A DNA stretch of 64,000 bases from an uncultured Sulfitobacter sp. (GCF_947502895.1 NZ_CANNBM010000001.1:620001-684000); one strand, 5' to 3'. Shown: positions 7,751 through 16,846, counted from the stretch's first letter. Numbers and translations: made by a program. The notes: a model not told the origin generated them from the sequence alone.

Positions 7751-8095
7751 ATGATTGTACTTGCTCTTCTCTATATGGCCCTTGGCTTTGGCGCGCTGAC
7801 TGCGCTGGCAATAATGATCTTGCGCATCGGCGCCCTGTTGGGCGATTGCCCGCAAAGCCGCGCCACCGCCCGAGCCGCTGCTGTGACTATTGCTACCGGA
7901 TTTGCCGCAATCGGCGCGGGGGGTGTCATACTGGTCGGGGCTATGCTGCCCCTGCTGGCCGACGCACCGCTTGCAGGTTTTCTTGCCGCACTTGGGTTCG
8001 CCGCACTCTGCCTCGGGCTGGGCTTTACCCAAGCGGTAGGAACCCTGCGCGCCCTTATGATGGATAGTGCCAAGGCGAAACCCGCCACTGCATAA
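7751..8095 (+). CDS. Small alanine-rich membrane protein
   Basis: This 114-residue protein has a strong ribosome-binding site (AAAAAAGGAAC before ATG). Three hydrophobic segments are visible, at about 3-30, 45-70 and 76-100, with a short polar C-tail. It is not obviously similar to the two preceding proteins. It is the last gene before the hairpin at 8117, so it closes the GbsR-headed unit. Confidence 0.65.
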   Translation: MIVLALLYMALGFGALTALAIMILRIGALLGDCPQSRATARAAAVTIATGFAAIGAGGVILVGAMLPLLADAPLAGFLAALGFAALCLGLGFTQAVGTLRALMMDSAKAKPATA

Positions 8096-8116
8096 ACCAC
8101 CACCTGTCACACAAAG

Positions 8117-8142
8117 CGGCCGACGTGCGTGTTGGCCGTTTT
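8117..8142 (+). terminator. Rho-independent terminator
   Basis: CGGCCGAC (8117-8124), a six-base loop and GTTGGCCG (8131-8138) pair with one G-T wobble and are followed by TTTT. It separates the GbsR-linked genes from the DUF805 gene. Confidence 0.7.
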
Positions 8143-8231
8143 CCCTATACTGCCCCTGATTTACCACATTCCTCCCCTTATTGCGCCACGGCCATCCGCC
8201 ATATTTTACGCAGGCAAAGAGGAACGACCAC

Positions 8232-8810
8232 ATGACAGGACCCATCGACGCACTGACGCAATCGATTGTGCATATGTTCAATTTTTCGGGGCGCGCGACG
8301 CGGTCGGAATACTGGTGGCCCTATATTACATTCAGTTTTGTGTTTGGTATCGCACTTGTAGCCGACATCGTGATGGTTTTTGAGTGGATCGCCCTCAACC
8401 CCGACAGCCTCATCCCGACGTTTGGCATGTTTGACCTCTATTCTGTCATCGTCAGTGCAATCACGTTCCTACCCTTGATGAGCTTGTCTATCCGCCGTTT
8501 GCATGATGTGGGCATGTCAGGATTTGTCTGGCTGCTTAACTGTATTCCTATGGTGGGCTGGCTGATCCTGATGGTGATTTATGCCATGCCCTCTGTGAAC
8601 CGCACCTCTGTGCACGGATCACCCAAGCGCGCTGTGCCAAAGACAGTGGGGAGCACGGCCACGCTGGATACGCACCAGCGCGCCATGCAAGGCTACGCCC
8701 TGTTGTTTGATAAAGAACGGCAGGTCACACCCGAACAAGAAGCTGCGCGAAAAGCCGAGATTTCAGACTATTACCGCAGCCATGTGCTCAAACCAGCATC
8801 AGGCGTCTAA
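8232..8810 (+). CDS. DUF805 family inner-membrane protein
   Basis: I choose ATG 8232 (192 residues) because AGAGGAACG lies just upstream; an ATG at 8181 lacks such a site. The motif FNFSGRATRSEYWWPYITF is the hallmark of DUF805 (YhaH-like) proteins. Three to four transmembrane helices follow, then RRLHDVGMSGFVWLL and a soluble C-terminal tail of about 70 residues. Function is unknown. Its stop overlaps that of the convergent gshA by two bases. Confidence 0.9.
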   Translation: MTGPIDALTQSIVHMFNFSGRATRSEYWWPYITFSFVFGIALVADIVMVFEWIALNPDSLIPTFGMFDLYSVIVSAITFLPLMSLSIRRLHDVGMSGFVWLLNCIPMVGWLILMVIYAMPSVNRTSVHGSPKRAVPKTVGSTATLDTHQRAMQGYALLFDKERQVTPEQEAARKAEISDYYRSHVLKPASGV

Positions 8811-10177
8811 TAGGAGAAATCCGCATAAATGCGGCTGATGTCACCACTCCATTCGCCGTTATAGCAATCAAGCAGCTCATCCGCAGGGGTTTTGCCTGTC
8901 TCGATGCTTTCTTTTAGCGCGTTCAAAAAGTGTGTCTCGTCCGGTACCAAGCCACCTGCGCCGCTGCGAGCGCGTGATTTCAATCCGGCTTCGGACAGGG
9001 CAACTGCCTCACGCGCGATGTCATGCAGGTTGATACCATTGACCTGCGCTTGCAGCCCGTCAACCGAGGCTGCGACACGCATCTGCTCGCGCGTGTCAGC
9101 ATCCCAGCCTTTGACCAGATCCCATGCACCATCCAGTGCGGCCTGATCATACATAAGCCCTACCCAGAACGCAGGGAGCGCACACAGGCGGCGCCATGGG
9201 CCACCGTCAGCGCCCCGCATTTCTATAAATTTCTTCATGCGCGCTTCGGGGAAGGCTGTGGTCAGATGATCCGCCCAATCGCTAAGTGTCGGTGTCTCAC
9301 CCGGCAAAGCAGGTAGTTTTCCAGCCATAAAATCACGAAACGACATGCCAAGAGCGTCGATATATTTGCCATCGCGGTAAACAAAATACATCGGCACATC
9401 GAGGGCATAATCAACCCAACGCTCGAACCCGAAGCCATCCTCGAATACAAATGGAATCATGCCTGTACGGGCATCGTCCAGATCACGCCACACGCGGCTA
9501 CGCCATGATTTATGACCGTTTACCTTGCCTTCAAAGAAGGGCGAGTTCGCGAACAGAGCCGTCGCCACAGGCTGCAACGCCACAGCAACGCGCATTTTTT
9601 GCACCATGTCCGCTTCTGACCCGAAATCGAGGTTTACTTGTACCGTACAGGTCCGCCGCATCATGACGCGGCCCATCGTGCCAACCTTGGTCATATAATC
9701 GTTCATCAGCGCGTAGCGGCCCTTTGGCATCAGGTCCATCTGCTCGTGCGTCCATTCGGGTGCTGCACCCAACCCGATGAAGCCTACACCAATCTCGTCA
9801 GCCACATCGCGCACTTCGCGCAGGTGGGTGTTTACCTCGTCGCATGTCTCGTGGATCGTCTCGACGGGTGCACCCGACAGTTCCAGCTGCCCACCCGGCT
9901 CCAGCGATACATTCGCACCGTCTTTTTCAAGACCGATCAACTTGCCGCCCTCTTCTACGGGGGACCAGTTATGGCGGTCGCGCAGCCCCTCCAGCATCAC
10001 GCGGATCGAGCGCTCGCCCTCATAGGGCAGTGGCAGGTTGGTATCTTTGCAGTAGCCGAACTTTTCATGCTCGGTGCCGATGCGCCAGTCTGCTTTGGGC
10101 TTGCAGCCATCTGCAAGATACTGGGCCAATTGGTCAAAGTGCTCGATCGGCCCGCCGCCGGATTGTGGAATAGACAT
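8807..10177 (-). CDS. gshA: Glutamate-cysteine ligase, plant/alphaproteobacterial type
   Basis: This 456-residue enzyme forms gamma-glutamylcysteine, the first step of glutathione synthesis. IGTEHEKFGY at about 33-42, LEPGGQLELSGAP, and MRRTCTVQVNLDFGSEADM with its redox-type cysteine match the plant-type GCL family used by alphaproteobacteria. It is the last gene of the rsmE run, 54 bases after the membrane-protein gene, and converges on the DUF805 gene. Confidence 0.95.
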   Translation of the reverse strand: MSIPQSGGGPIEHFDQLAQYLADGCKPKADWRIGTEHEKFGYCKDTNLPLPYEGERSIRVMLEGLRDRHNWSPVEEGGKLIGLEKDGANVSLEPGGQLELSGAPVETIHETCDEVNTHLREVRDVADEIGVGFIGLGAAPEWTHEQMDLMPKGRYALMNDYMTKVGTMGRVMMRRTCTVQVNLDFGSEADMVQKMRVAVALQPVATALFANSPFFEGKVNGHKSWRSRVWRDLDDARTGMIPFVFEDGFGFERWVDYALDVPMYFVYRDGKYIDALGMSFRDFMAGKLPALPGETPTLSDWADHLTTAFPEARMKKFIEMRGADGGPWRRLCALPAFWVGLMYDQAALDGAWDLVKGWDADTREQMRVAASVDGLQAQVNGINLHDIAREAVALSEAGLKSRARSGAGGLVPDETHFLNALKESIETGKTPADELLDCYNGEWSGDISRIYADFSY

Positions 10178-10231
10178 GCTGTGCGCTCCGATTGGGTCTG
10201 CTCCGCAGCCTTGCGGAGATTCGTCTGGTCG

Positions 10232-10759
10232 TCAATGCAGCAGCGTGTGGGCAGGACGCAAGGGGGTGCGTTCCCAAATCACGACTGCGTGGGCGCGGCG
10301 CGTGCCCAGTTCGGCTAGCATCCGCTCGGTGCGTAGACCGGGCAAAGTCGCAAATGCATCAAAAAGGGCATCCGCACCGGCGGCGTTCACAGGAATTAGC
10401 ACCGCAGCCTGTTCGGGCGCATCAAGGCGCCAATGAGGGGGCTGTGATGTGGCATCAAGGCTCAGCCGCTCAAGTGCAGTGAGGGATACAACACCGCCTG
10501 TGAGCGGCCCAAAGTAAGCGATCTGACCTTCATCCACCTGCACCGCGCCAACGCCATCGTCTTTGCCGCGAAACCGTGCGCGCTGCACACCAATCACTGT
10601 TAATGCAGCTGCTCCAATGACAAATGCCCAACCTGGTATAGCCAAAAGCCTGCCTGGTCCGATTATCCACCACAGCCCAAGCGCCGCCAGACCAACCGCC
10701 AGCACAACCTCACGCCAACGCCAAAGGGCGGCTTTGGCCTCGGGACGAAAGAAATTCAC
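10232..10759 (-). CDS. Hypothetical membrane protein
   Basis: This 175-residue protein starts with GTG at 10759-10757, overlapping the stop of a 19-codon frame. Two hydrophobic helices at about 17-58 precede a cytoplasmic domain (DDGVGAVQVDEGQIAYFGPL and on). That domain looks like the bacterial PH-like or 'YcxB' style of small beta domain but lacks a clear signature. It sits between rsmE and gshA. Function is unknown. Confidence 0.65.
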   Translation of the reverse strand: MNFFRPEAKAALWRWREVVLAVGLAALGLWWIIGPGRLLAIPGWAFVIGAAALTVIGVQRARFRGKDDGVGAVQVDEGQIAYFGPLTGGVVSLTALERLSLDATSQPPHWRLDAPEQAAVLIPVNAAGADALFDAFATLPGLRTERMLAELGTRRAHAVVIWERTPLRPAHTLLH

Positions 10760-10815
10760 TGGCCAACTCTCCCATAGGCAGCGAGGCCCGTTTTCGATTT
10801 CTCGTGGCTTTTCAT
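10756..10815 (-). CDS. 19-residue possible coupling peptide
   Basis: MKSHEKSKTGLAAYGRVGQ. Its ATG (10815-10813) overlaps the rsmE stop as ATGA, and its TGA overlaps the GTG of the next gene. This would bridge ribosomes across the 52-base gap between the two. There is no homology evidence and it may be chance. Confidence 0.3.
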   Translation of the reverse strand: MKSHEKSKTGLAAYGRVGQ

Positions 10816-11534
10816 GTCCAGTCCCCCAATGCCTGTTGCCACACTGTCATGGCAGCCACCGCCGCTGTATCTGCGCGCAATATCCGCGGCCCCAGCGAAA
10901 CGGGCGTGGCGTGCGCCAGCCCCCGCAGCCGCTCCCGCTCCCGCGGCGAGAAACCACCTTCGGGACCAATAAAAATAGCCCAAGGCGTTGCACCCGAAAG
11001 GGTCAAAGCTGTTGGGCTCACACTCAGCGTCTCGTCACAGAACATGATCTGACGGGAGGTGTCCCATCCGGCCAAAATGCGGTCGATCCGGGCAATATCA
11101 TCTACCAAAGGCACGTAAGTGCCGCCGCACTGCTCTGCCGCCTCAACCGCATGAGCCTGCAAACGGTCACGTTTGAAACCACCCGAATTCGTAAATTCGG
11201 TCTGCATGGGGACGATTCGCGAGGCACCCATCTCAGTCGCTTTTTCCACGATAAAATCCGTGCGCGCCTTTTTGATCGGTGCAAAGCACAGCCAGAGGTC
11301 GGGTGGCATTTGCAAGGGCTTGGTCTGCGCCTCACAGATCAGCGTACCACCACGTTTGCCCGCCTCCGCGACACTTGCGCGCCATTCGCCGTCTTTTCCG
11401 TTGAACAACAGCACCTGTGCGCCCACAGTCTTGCGCATGACACCAAACAGGTAATGCGCCTGCGCGCGGTCCAAAGGAACCGATTGCCCCGCCCCTAAAG
11501 GGTGATCTACATAAAGTCTAATTTTCGCGTCCAT
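10812..11534 (-). CDS. rsmE: 16S rRNA (uracil-1498-N3)-methyltransferase
   Basis: This 240-residue SPOUT-class enzyme methylates U1498 of 16S rRNA. Visible motifs are KKARTDFIVEKATEMG in the N-terminal half of the catalytic domain, IGPEGGFSPRE as the deep-trefoil-knot SAM site, and LGPRILRADTAA at the C-terminus. I use ATG 11534, which leaves a 12-base gap to the divergent ubiA start; an ATG six codons upstream would overlap ubiA's leader. It heads the run to gshA. Confidence 0.93.
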   Translation of the reverse strand: MDAKIRLYVDHPLGAGQSVPLDRAQAHYLFGVMRKTVGAQVLLFNGKDGEWRASVAEAGKRGGTLICEAQTKPLQMPPDLWLCFAPIKKARTDFIVEKATEMGASRIVPMQTEFTNSGGFKRDRLQAHAVEAAEQCGGTYVPLVDDIARIDRILAGWDTSRQIMFCDETLSVSPTALTLSGATPWAIFIGPEGGFSPRERERLRGLAHATPVSLGPRILRADTAAVAAMTVWQQALGDWT

Positions 11535-11546
11535 AGGAATGGATAT

Positions 11547-12521
11547 ATGCAAGACAACGCCCCACCACCAGAGCAGAGCGACATTGGTGTCGTTGCAGAT
11601 GCCTATGCCCGCAACTGGGTTGACCGCTTTGCGCCCGCCGCAACACGGCCCTATCTGCGGCTCAGTCGTGCAGACAGGCCGATCGGAACCTGGTTATTGC
11701 TGTTGCCGTGCTGGTGGGGATTGTCGCTGGCGATGCTGTATGACGGCAAGGCGACATGGTTTGACCTTTGGATATTTATCGGGTGTGCGATTGGCGCGTT
11801 CCTGATGCGCGGAGCGGGCTGTACGTGGAACGATATATCAGACCGCGATATCGACGCGCAGGTGGCACGCACCCGTTCGCGGCCCATCCCTTCGGGACAG
11901 GTCAGCGTGCGCGGGGCGGTTATCTGGATGGTGGTACAAGCCCTCCTATCCTTCCTGATCCTGCTCACTTTCAATGCTGCGGCGATCCGCCTTGGCGTGC
12001 TGGCACTGCTTCCTGTGGCGATCTATCCTTTTGCCAAGCGGTTTACGTGGTGGCCCCAAGCGTTTCTAGGCCTTGCCTTCAACTGGGGCGCCTTGCTGGC
12101 GTGGACAGCGCATACAGGGCGTCTGGACGCGCCAGCCGTTGTTCTCTACCTCGCGGGGATCGCGTGGACGCTTTTTTACGATACAATCTATGCCCATCAG
12201 GACACCGAAGACGATGCCCTGATCGGAGTGAAATCAACAGCCCGTCTGTTTGGCGAGAATTCGGGAAAATGGTTGCGCAGATTTCTGATGGCAACAGTAG
12301 GGTTGATGGGCATTGCCGTTGTTTTTGCCGTCCTGCCCAACCCGTCCGTGCTGGCCTTGGCTGTGGCGGTTGCAGGGCCTTGGGCGATGGGCTGGCACAT
12401 GGCATGGCAATTACGGGGTCTGGACATCACCAATTCTGACAAAATGATGCAATTGTTTCGGGCCAACCGCGATACTGGCGTGATCCCGCTTCTCTTTTTC
12501 GCCGCAGCCCTACTCCTGTGA
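11547..12521 (+). CDS. ubiA: 4-hydroxybenzoate polyprenyltransferase
   Basis: This 324-residue membrane enzyme prenylates 4-hydroxybenzoate in ubiquinone synthesis. The start ATG 11547 is preceded by AGGA at 11535-11538. The two aspartate-rich motifs that bind Mg-diphosphate are NDISDRDID and YDTIYAHQDTEDD. About eight transmembrane helices are visible. It is divergent from rsmE with almost no intergenic space, so the two promoters must overlap coding sequence. Confidence 0.95.
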   Translation: MQDNAPPPEQSDIGVVADAYARNWVDRFAPAATRPYLRLSRADRPIGTWLLLLPCWWGLSLAMLYDGKATWFDLWIFIGCAIGAFLMRGAGCTWNDISDRDIDAQVARTRSRPIPSGQVSVRGAVIWMVVQALLSFLILLTFNAAAIRLGVLALLPVAIYPFAKRFTWWPQAFLGLAFNWGALLAWTAHTGRLDAPAVVLYLAGIAWTLFYDTIYAHQDTEDDALIGVKSTARLFGENSGKWLRRFLMATVGLMGIAVVFAVLPNPSVLALAVAVAGPWAMGWHMAWQLRGLDITNSDKMMQLFRANRDTGVIPLLFFAAALLL

Positions 12522-12584
12522 TTGCACCACGCCGCACACCATCGTACACCACTGCCTAGATATTAAACTGTTTTGAAAGAGCCT

Positions 12585-14483
12585 ATGCGCCTCTCTTCCC
12601 TGCTCACCATCTTCCTGACATTTGCTGCCGCTGCAGTGGTGTCGCTGGTCGCTGCAAATTTTTCGGTCAGACTGATTGAGGATTCTTCAGAGATCGGCGT
12701 GCGCGATGCGCTGGATGAAAAAGGAATGACATGGGCAGAGGTCGAGGCAAACGGGCTGCAAGTCTCGCTCTCCGGCGTGGCCCCCACAGAAGCGGTGCGT
12801 TTTTCTGCGCTGACAACAGCAGGCTCTGTCGTAGACGCCGCGCGAGTTATCGACGATATGAACGTGGCCGCCCAAGAGGCATTAGCGCCGCCAACATTCT
12901 CGGTAGAGATTTTGCGCAATGACAGCGGTTTGTCCGTCATTGGCCTGATCCCGACCAGCACAGACCGTGACTACGTCATCGCACGCTTTAACAGCCTCGC
13001 AGGGTCCACAGGAGTGACCGACCTGCTCGAAGCGGCAGATTATCCCGCGCCCGAAGGTTGGGACAGTGCGATGGAATTCGCTCTCGCCGCAATGAGCAGC
13101 CTGCCGCGGGCCAAAGTGTCGGTACAGGCCAGCCGCGTGGCCATCACAGCAATTACTGACAGTGCGCAAGAAAAAGCGCAGCTGGAACAAAACATGCGCC
13201 GCATGACGCCTAGCCGCATCACACTCGAGCTTGACGTGTCTGCGCCGCGTCCTGTCATTACACCATTCACCACCCGCTTTCAGATTACGGATGGCGAAGC
13301 GAGCTTTGACGCATGCTCTGCCGATACGGACCTCGCAGCCGAGCGGATTATCGGCGCTGCGAAGGCTGCGGGCGCGGAAAGCCCGCGCTGTACTGTAGGT
13401 CTGGGTGTTCCAAGCCCGCGCTGGGCCGATGCAGTCACAGCATCTATCAACGCCCTTACCAAGCTGGGCGCAGGATCAGTTACCATCGTTGATGCTGATA
13501 TTTCCCTACTGGCAGCTCCCGGAACGCGACAATCGGATTTTGATACCGTTGTAGGAGAACTGGAAAATGCGTTGCCTGAGGTGTTTGCGCTGCAATCCAA
13601 ACTACCACAGGCGCAAGACCCCGATGCAGGCCCGCCAGAGTTCACCGCGACCCTCAGCCCCGAAGGCCAAGTGCAGCTGCGCGGACGCGTGAACGATGAT
13701 GCATTGCGCGAACTCACCAGCAGCTTTGCCAAAGCCCGCTTTGGCTCGGACAAGGTATATACGGCCACACGGGTGGTTGACGATCTGCCGCTGGATTGGG
13801 CCGCGCGCGTTCTTGCAGGGCTGGAAGGGTTGGGTGAACTCAGCAACGGTGTTGTTACAGTCACACCTGAAACACTGGTTCTGACAGGCAATACAGGTAA
13901 TCCTGACGCCTCAACCGAGATCGCCGCACTGCTGGCGGGCAAGCTGGGTGAAGGTACTTCATTTGACGTAAACGTCACCTACCAGAAAAAACTAGACCCT
14001 GTACTGGGACTGCCAACGCCTGATGAATGCGAAGCCGAAATCGGCGGGATCGTTGCGGCAGGCAAGATCAACTTTGAACCCGGCTCAGCAACTATTGACG
14101 CTTCTGCGCTGGGAACAATGGATGATATCGCAACCGTTCTTAAACGATGCGGTGATCTGCAACTGGAAATTCAAGGCTATACCGATAGTCAGGGCCGCGA
14201 AGAAATGAACCTCGCCCTCAGCCAGAGCCGTGCAGAATCAGTCCTGAACGAATTGCGCGCACGCCGCGTTGTGACAGGGTCTTTCAAAGCTGTAGGATAT
14301 GGCGAAGCAAGCCCCGTTGCAGACAACGGTACAGAAGCCGGTCGCGAAGCGAACCGCCGGATCGAATTTCGCTTGATCCGGCCGGATACCGCTGCGACAC
14401 CCGATGAAACAACTCTGGAAAACACTGCACAAAGCGGTGATAACGCCACTGATACGACGACTGAAGAAAGTGCCACAGAATGA
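12585..14483 (+). CDS. Large BON/OmpA-domain cell-envelope protein
   Basis: This 632-residue protein has an N-terminal hydrophobic anchor (about 4-26) and a long periplasmic region of BON-like repeats (for example NGLQVSLSGVAPTEAVRFSA). It ends in an OmpA-type peptidoglycan-binding domain at about 495-600, with GYTDSQGREEMNLALSQSRA holding the diaminopimelate-binding Asp and Arg. The tail is Thr/Glu-rich. An in-frame TTG four codons upstream is possible. It probably links the inner membrane or periplasmic face to peptidoglycan. The next gene overlaps by four bases and is likely a partner. Confidence 0.85.
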   Translation: MRLSSLLTIFLTFAAAAVVSLVAANFSVRLIEDSSEIGVRDALDEKGMTWAEVEANGLQVSLSGVAPTEAVRFSALTTAGSVVDAARVIDDMNVAAQEALAPPTFSVEILRNDSGLSVIGLIPTSTDRDYVIARFNSLAGSTGVTDLLEAADYPAPEGWDSAMEFALAAMSSLPRAKVSVQASRVAITAITDSAQEKAQLEQNMRRMTPSRITLELDVSAPRPVITPFTTRFQITDGEASFDACSADTDLAAERIIGAAKAAGAESPRCTVGLGVPSPRWADAVTASINALTKLGAGSVTIVDADISLLAAPGTRQSDFDTVVGELENALPEVFALQSKLPQAQDPDAGPPEFTATLSPEGQVQLRGRVNDDALRELTSSFAKARFGSDKVYTATRVVDDLPLDWAARVLAGLEGLGELSNGVVTVTPETLVLTGNTGNPDASTEIAALLAGKLGEGTSFDVNVTYQKKLDPVLGLPTPDECEAEIGGIVAAGKINFEPGSATIDASALGTMDDIATVLKRCGDLQLEIQGYTDSQGREEMNLALSQSRAESVLNELRARRVVTGSFKAVGYGEASPVADNGTEAGREANRRIEFRLIRPDTAATPDETTLENTAQSGDNATDTTTEESATE

Positions 14484-14806
14484 GCCGATTTGAATTTGTA
14501 CTGGCGACCGCAATCATTCTGTTTGTTGCGTTTTGCATGGGATGGTTTGCCAACTGGCTACTGCACCGCTTTACCCGCGTAGCTGCAGATGATGTCGCTC
14601 AGCTGGACCGGATGAGTCAGGAATTGCACGAAGCGGAAGAGACACGCGATCAGGCAATAACATACTTGCAACAACGCGAGGCAGAGTTAACAAACCAGCT
14701 GTCCCAAACCGAAGCTGAGCTGCGCGCCGCGATGGATGGCCTGCGCGACGCCCGCCATGAAGCCGAAGAAATGCGCGCCTATATTGATAGCCAGCGCGCG
14801 GGCTAA
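14480..14806 (+). CDS. Membrane-anchored coiled-coil protein
   Basis: This 108-residue protein starts in an ATGA overlap with the OmpA-domain gene. One transmembrane helix (about 6-30) is followed by roughly 70 residues of Glu/Gln/Arg heptads typical of a coiled coil, so it is a single-pass protein with a helical rod. The tight coupling suggests it works with the BON/OmpA protein. No named family is recognised. Confidence 0.75.
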   Translation: MSRFEFVLATAIILFVAFCMGWFANWLLHRFTRVAADDVAQLDRMSQELHEAEETRDQAITYLQQREAELTNQLSQTEAELRAAMDGLRDARHEAEEMRAYIDSQRAG

Positions 14807-14815
14807 ATCACACGC

Positions 14816-15262
14816 CTAAGGGACAGTAAGACAGGCACATTTCGCATGTTTACTGATTTGGCTGGATGTGCTGCCCAGCACCAAAGCACCCAGTCCGCCC
14901 AAACCACGTCTGCCCGTTACAATCAGATCAGCCTTTGAGGCTTCCGCGAGATCCAGCACTTCGGAAGCAGGATCACCCTGCCCCACATGTACCTCCACGT
15001 TTTCGACCCCTTCCTGTGCCGCAATGACTTTTGCTTGCGCACACAGCTTTTCAGCGGCCTCTGCAAGCAGCTCTTGTTCTGCTGCGTTTGGACCAACGTA
15101 GAAACCTGATATCGCTTCAGCGGCATAGGTCACAGTCTCTTGCCGCGGCGTATGGCAGATCTGCATGCGCGCGCCATATTGCTTTGCAATGCTACAGCCC
15201 AGCACAAGCGCACGCTGCGCGGCATCAGAGCCGTCAATGCCCACAATGATAGAAGTAATCAT
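14816..15262 (-). CDS. Universal stress protein (UspA family)
   Basis: This 148-residue protein starts at ATG 15262, preceded by AGAGGACGGG. It opens SIIVGIDGSDAAQRAL. The C-terminal ATP-binding loop GRRGLGGLGALVLGSTS matches G-x2-G-x9-G-S/T, so it should be an ATP-binding type. These small cytoplasmic proteins accumulate under stress. It is a single gene between the convergent OmpA-partner gene and moaE. Confidence 0.92.
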   Translation of the reverse strand: MITSIIVGIDGSDAAQRALVLGCSIAKQYGARMQICHTPRQETVTYAAEAISGFYVGPNAAEQELLAEAAEKLCAQAKVIAAQEGVENVEVHVGQGDPASEVLDLAEASKADLIVTGRRGLGGLGALVLGSTSSQISKHAKCACLTVP

Positions 15263-15344
15263 AACCCGTCCTCTATGAAGATGTTGGACGGTTCCTAGCA
15301 TAAAAAAGCATTTGGCCTTTGATTTGGATCAAGACCGGCGCGGT

Positions 15345-15788
15345 CTACCAGCGGGTCAACGCGACTTCGTCTTCTTCGGTCGCAGCCACCCATGTGGCCC
15401 CCGAAGCCGAGACTTCACGCTTCCAGAACGGAGCGCGTGATTTGAGGTAGTCCATCAAAAACGTCGCCGCCTCAAATGCATTGGTGCGGTGGCGTGCCGC
15501 TGTGCCCACCATCATAATCATATCCCCAGGAAGCAGGCGACCATGGCGATGGATAACCAAAACATCGCCAAGCGAAAACCGTTCTTTCGCTTGCTCGGCC
15601 ATAGCCACAATCGCTTTTTCGGTCATGCCTGGATAGTGCTCGATCTCCATCGCTTCCATCGGGTCATCCGGCAGATCGCGCACAATACCCGTAAAGGTCA
15701 CCACCGCACCGATATCACGGTGTCCTGACGCAAAAGCCGCTGTTTCCGCACCCAGATCAAAAGGAGCCTCCTGCACCGATATCCGCAT
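15345..15788 (-). CDS. moaE: Molybdopterin synthase catalytic subunit
   Basis: This 147-residue protein forms the large subunit of molybdopterin synthase, which inserts sulfur into precursor Z. Motifs FTGIVRDL, IEHYPGMTEKAI, HRHGRLLPGD and the C-terminal FWKREV with its catalytic lysine are present. It begins directly after the moaD stop with no gap, so the subunits are made together. Confidence 0.95.
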   Translation of the reverse strand: MRISVQEAPFDLGAETAAFASGHRDIGAVVTFTGIVRDLPDDPMEAMEIEHYPGMTEKAIVAMAEQAKERFSLGDVLVIHRHGRLLPGDMIMMVGTAARHRTNAFEAATFLMDYLKSRAPFWKREVSASGATWVAATEEDEVALTRW

Positions 15789-16034
15789 CTAGCCCCCCGT
15801 CATGGGGGGGAAAAACGCCACTTCGCGCACGCCGGACAAGGACGCATTAAAATCCGACAATTCCTGATCCAACGCCACCCGAAGCGCCGAAATATCCGCG
15901 AAAGCAGCTGCATAACGCTCTTCGCGCGCGCTAAGTTCGGCGACCAACGCGCGTACAGTTCCGGCATCGGTCTGGACCGTTTCACGCGGCAAGCCGATGC
16001 GCTCTCTTACCCATGCAAAATACAATACATCCAT
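15789..16034 (-). CDS. moaD: Molybdopterin synthase sulfur-carrier subunit
   Basis: This 81-residue ubiquitin-like protein ends in Gly-Gly, the residue thiocarboxylated for sulfur transfer (FFPPMTGG). VLYFAWVRERIG at the N-terminus is typical. Its ATG overlaps the pgsA stop. Confidence 0.94.
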   Translation of the reverse strand: MDVLYFAWVRERIGLPRETVQTDAGTVRALVAELSAREERYAAAFADISALRVALDQELSDFNASLSGVREVAFFPPMTGG

Positions 16035-16699
16035 TAACGGCCCTCCTTAAGATGCGGCATGGCTTTCATCAGATAATCCCAGCCTGTGATCGCCGTCAAA
16101 CCGGCAGCCAGCCACAACAGCCATAGACCCAGACGGCCTGACCATTCCATTGCGAAGGCTTTCCAGCCCAGCCCGAGAACATCTTCTTCAGCGCCACTCA
16201 AAATGGCCTGCACCAGTTCCGTATCCATACCGTAAATGCTCATCCCCAAATAATGCTCGAAAACACCTTGGCTGAACAAAACAGCGATTGCCGTCATCTG
16301 AAGCGCAGTTTTCCACTTAGCCAGCTTGGTAACTTTTAGCGTACCAGCCGTATCGCCAAGATATTCCCGCAGGCCCGACACAAACACTTCGCGGAACAAA
16401 ATAACGGTGGCCGGTAGCACAAGCCACGGTGACCAGCTGGAAAAGCCGATGATGACCATCAAGGCAATCACAACCATCGCCTTGTCGGCAATCGGGTCCA
16501 GCATCGCGCCCAGCTTGGTCTCCTGCTTCCATGCGCGGGCCAGATAGCCATCAAACCAGTCGGTCACAGCCGCCGACACAAAAAGCAACAGCGCGAACCA
16601 GTCCGCATAGGGACGGGTGAAATACAAAAACATCACCGCCACGGCGGGGGCTGCAAGCAGACGGATAACCGTCAGAATATTGGGTAAATTCCACTTCAT
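16034..16699 (-). CDS. pgsA: CDP-diacylglycerol-glycerol-3-phosphate 3-phosphatidyltransferase
   Basis: This 221-residue polytopic enzyme makes phosphatidylglycerol phosphate. The CDP-alcohol phosphotransferase motif is complete: DWFDGYLARAW, then GAMLDPIADK. The N-terminus MKWNLPNILTVIRL is characteristic. It heads the pgsA-moaD-moaE run. The 147 bases upstream to uvrC hold no gene that I can support. Confidence 0.95.
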   Translation of the reverse strand: MKWNLPNILTVIRLLAAPAVAVMFLYFTRPYADWFALLLFVSAAVTDWFDGYLARAWKQETKLGAMLDPIADKAMVVIALMVIIGFSSWSPWLVLPATVILFREVFVSGLREYLGDTAGTLKVTKLAKWKTALQMTAIAVLFSQGVFEHYLGMSIYGMDTELVQAILSGAEEDVLGLGWKAFAMEWSGRLGLWLLWLAAGLTAITGWDYLMKAMPHLKEGR

Positions 16700-16846
16700 T
16701 TGCGAACCCTACACCGCCCTTATGCTACGTAAAAGCACGATCAACTACCAAAAGCAGATGCCCGCCAATACGCCTGCGTCCCGTATCTTCATTTCGCCTG
16801 TAAACTCAACCCAGTCTGAAGATCATGCACCATCAACGGCTGATGC

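Noticed and set aside
10563..11498. 311-codon plus-strand frame
   Set aside because: It is antisense to rsmE and its downstream gene; low-complexity Arg/Pro/Gln composition.
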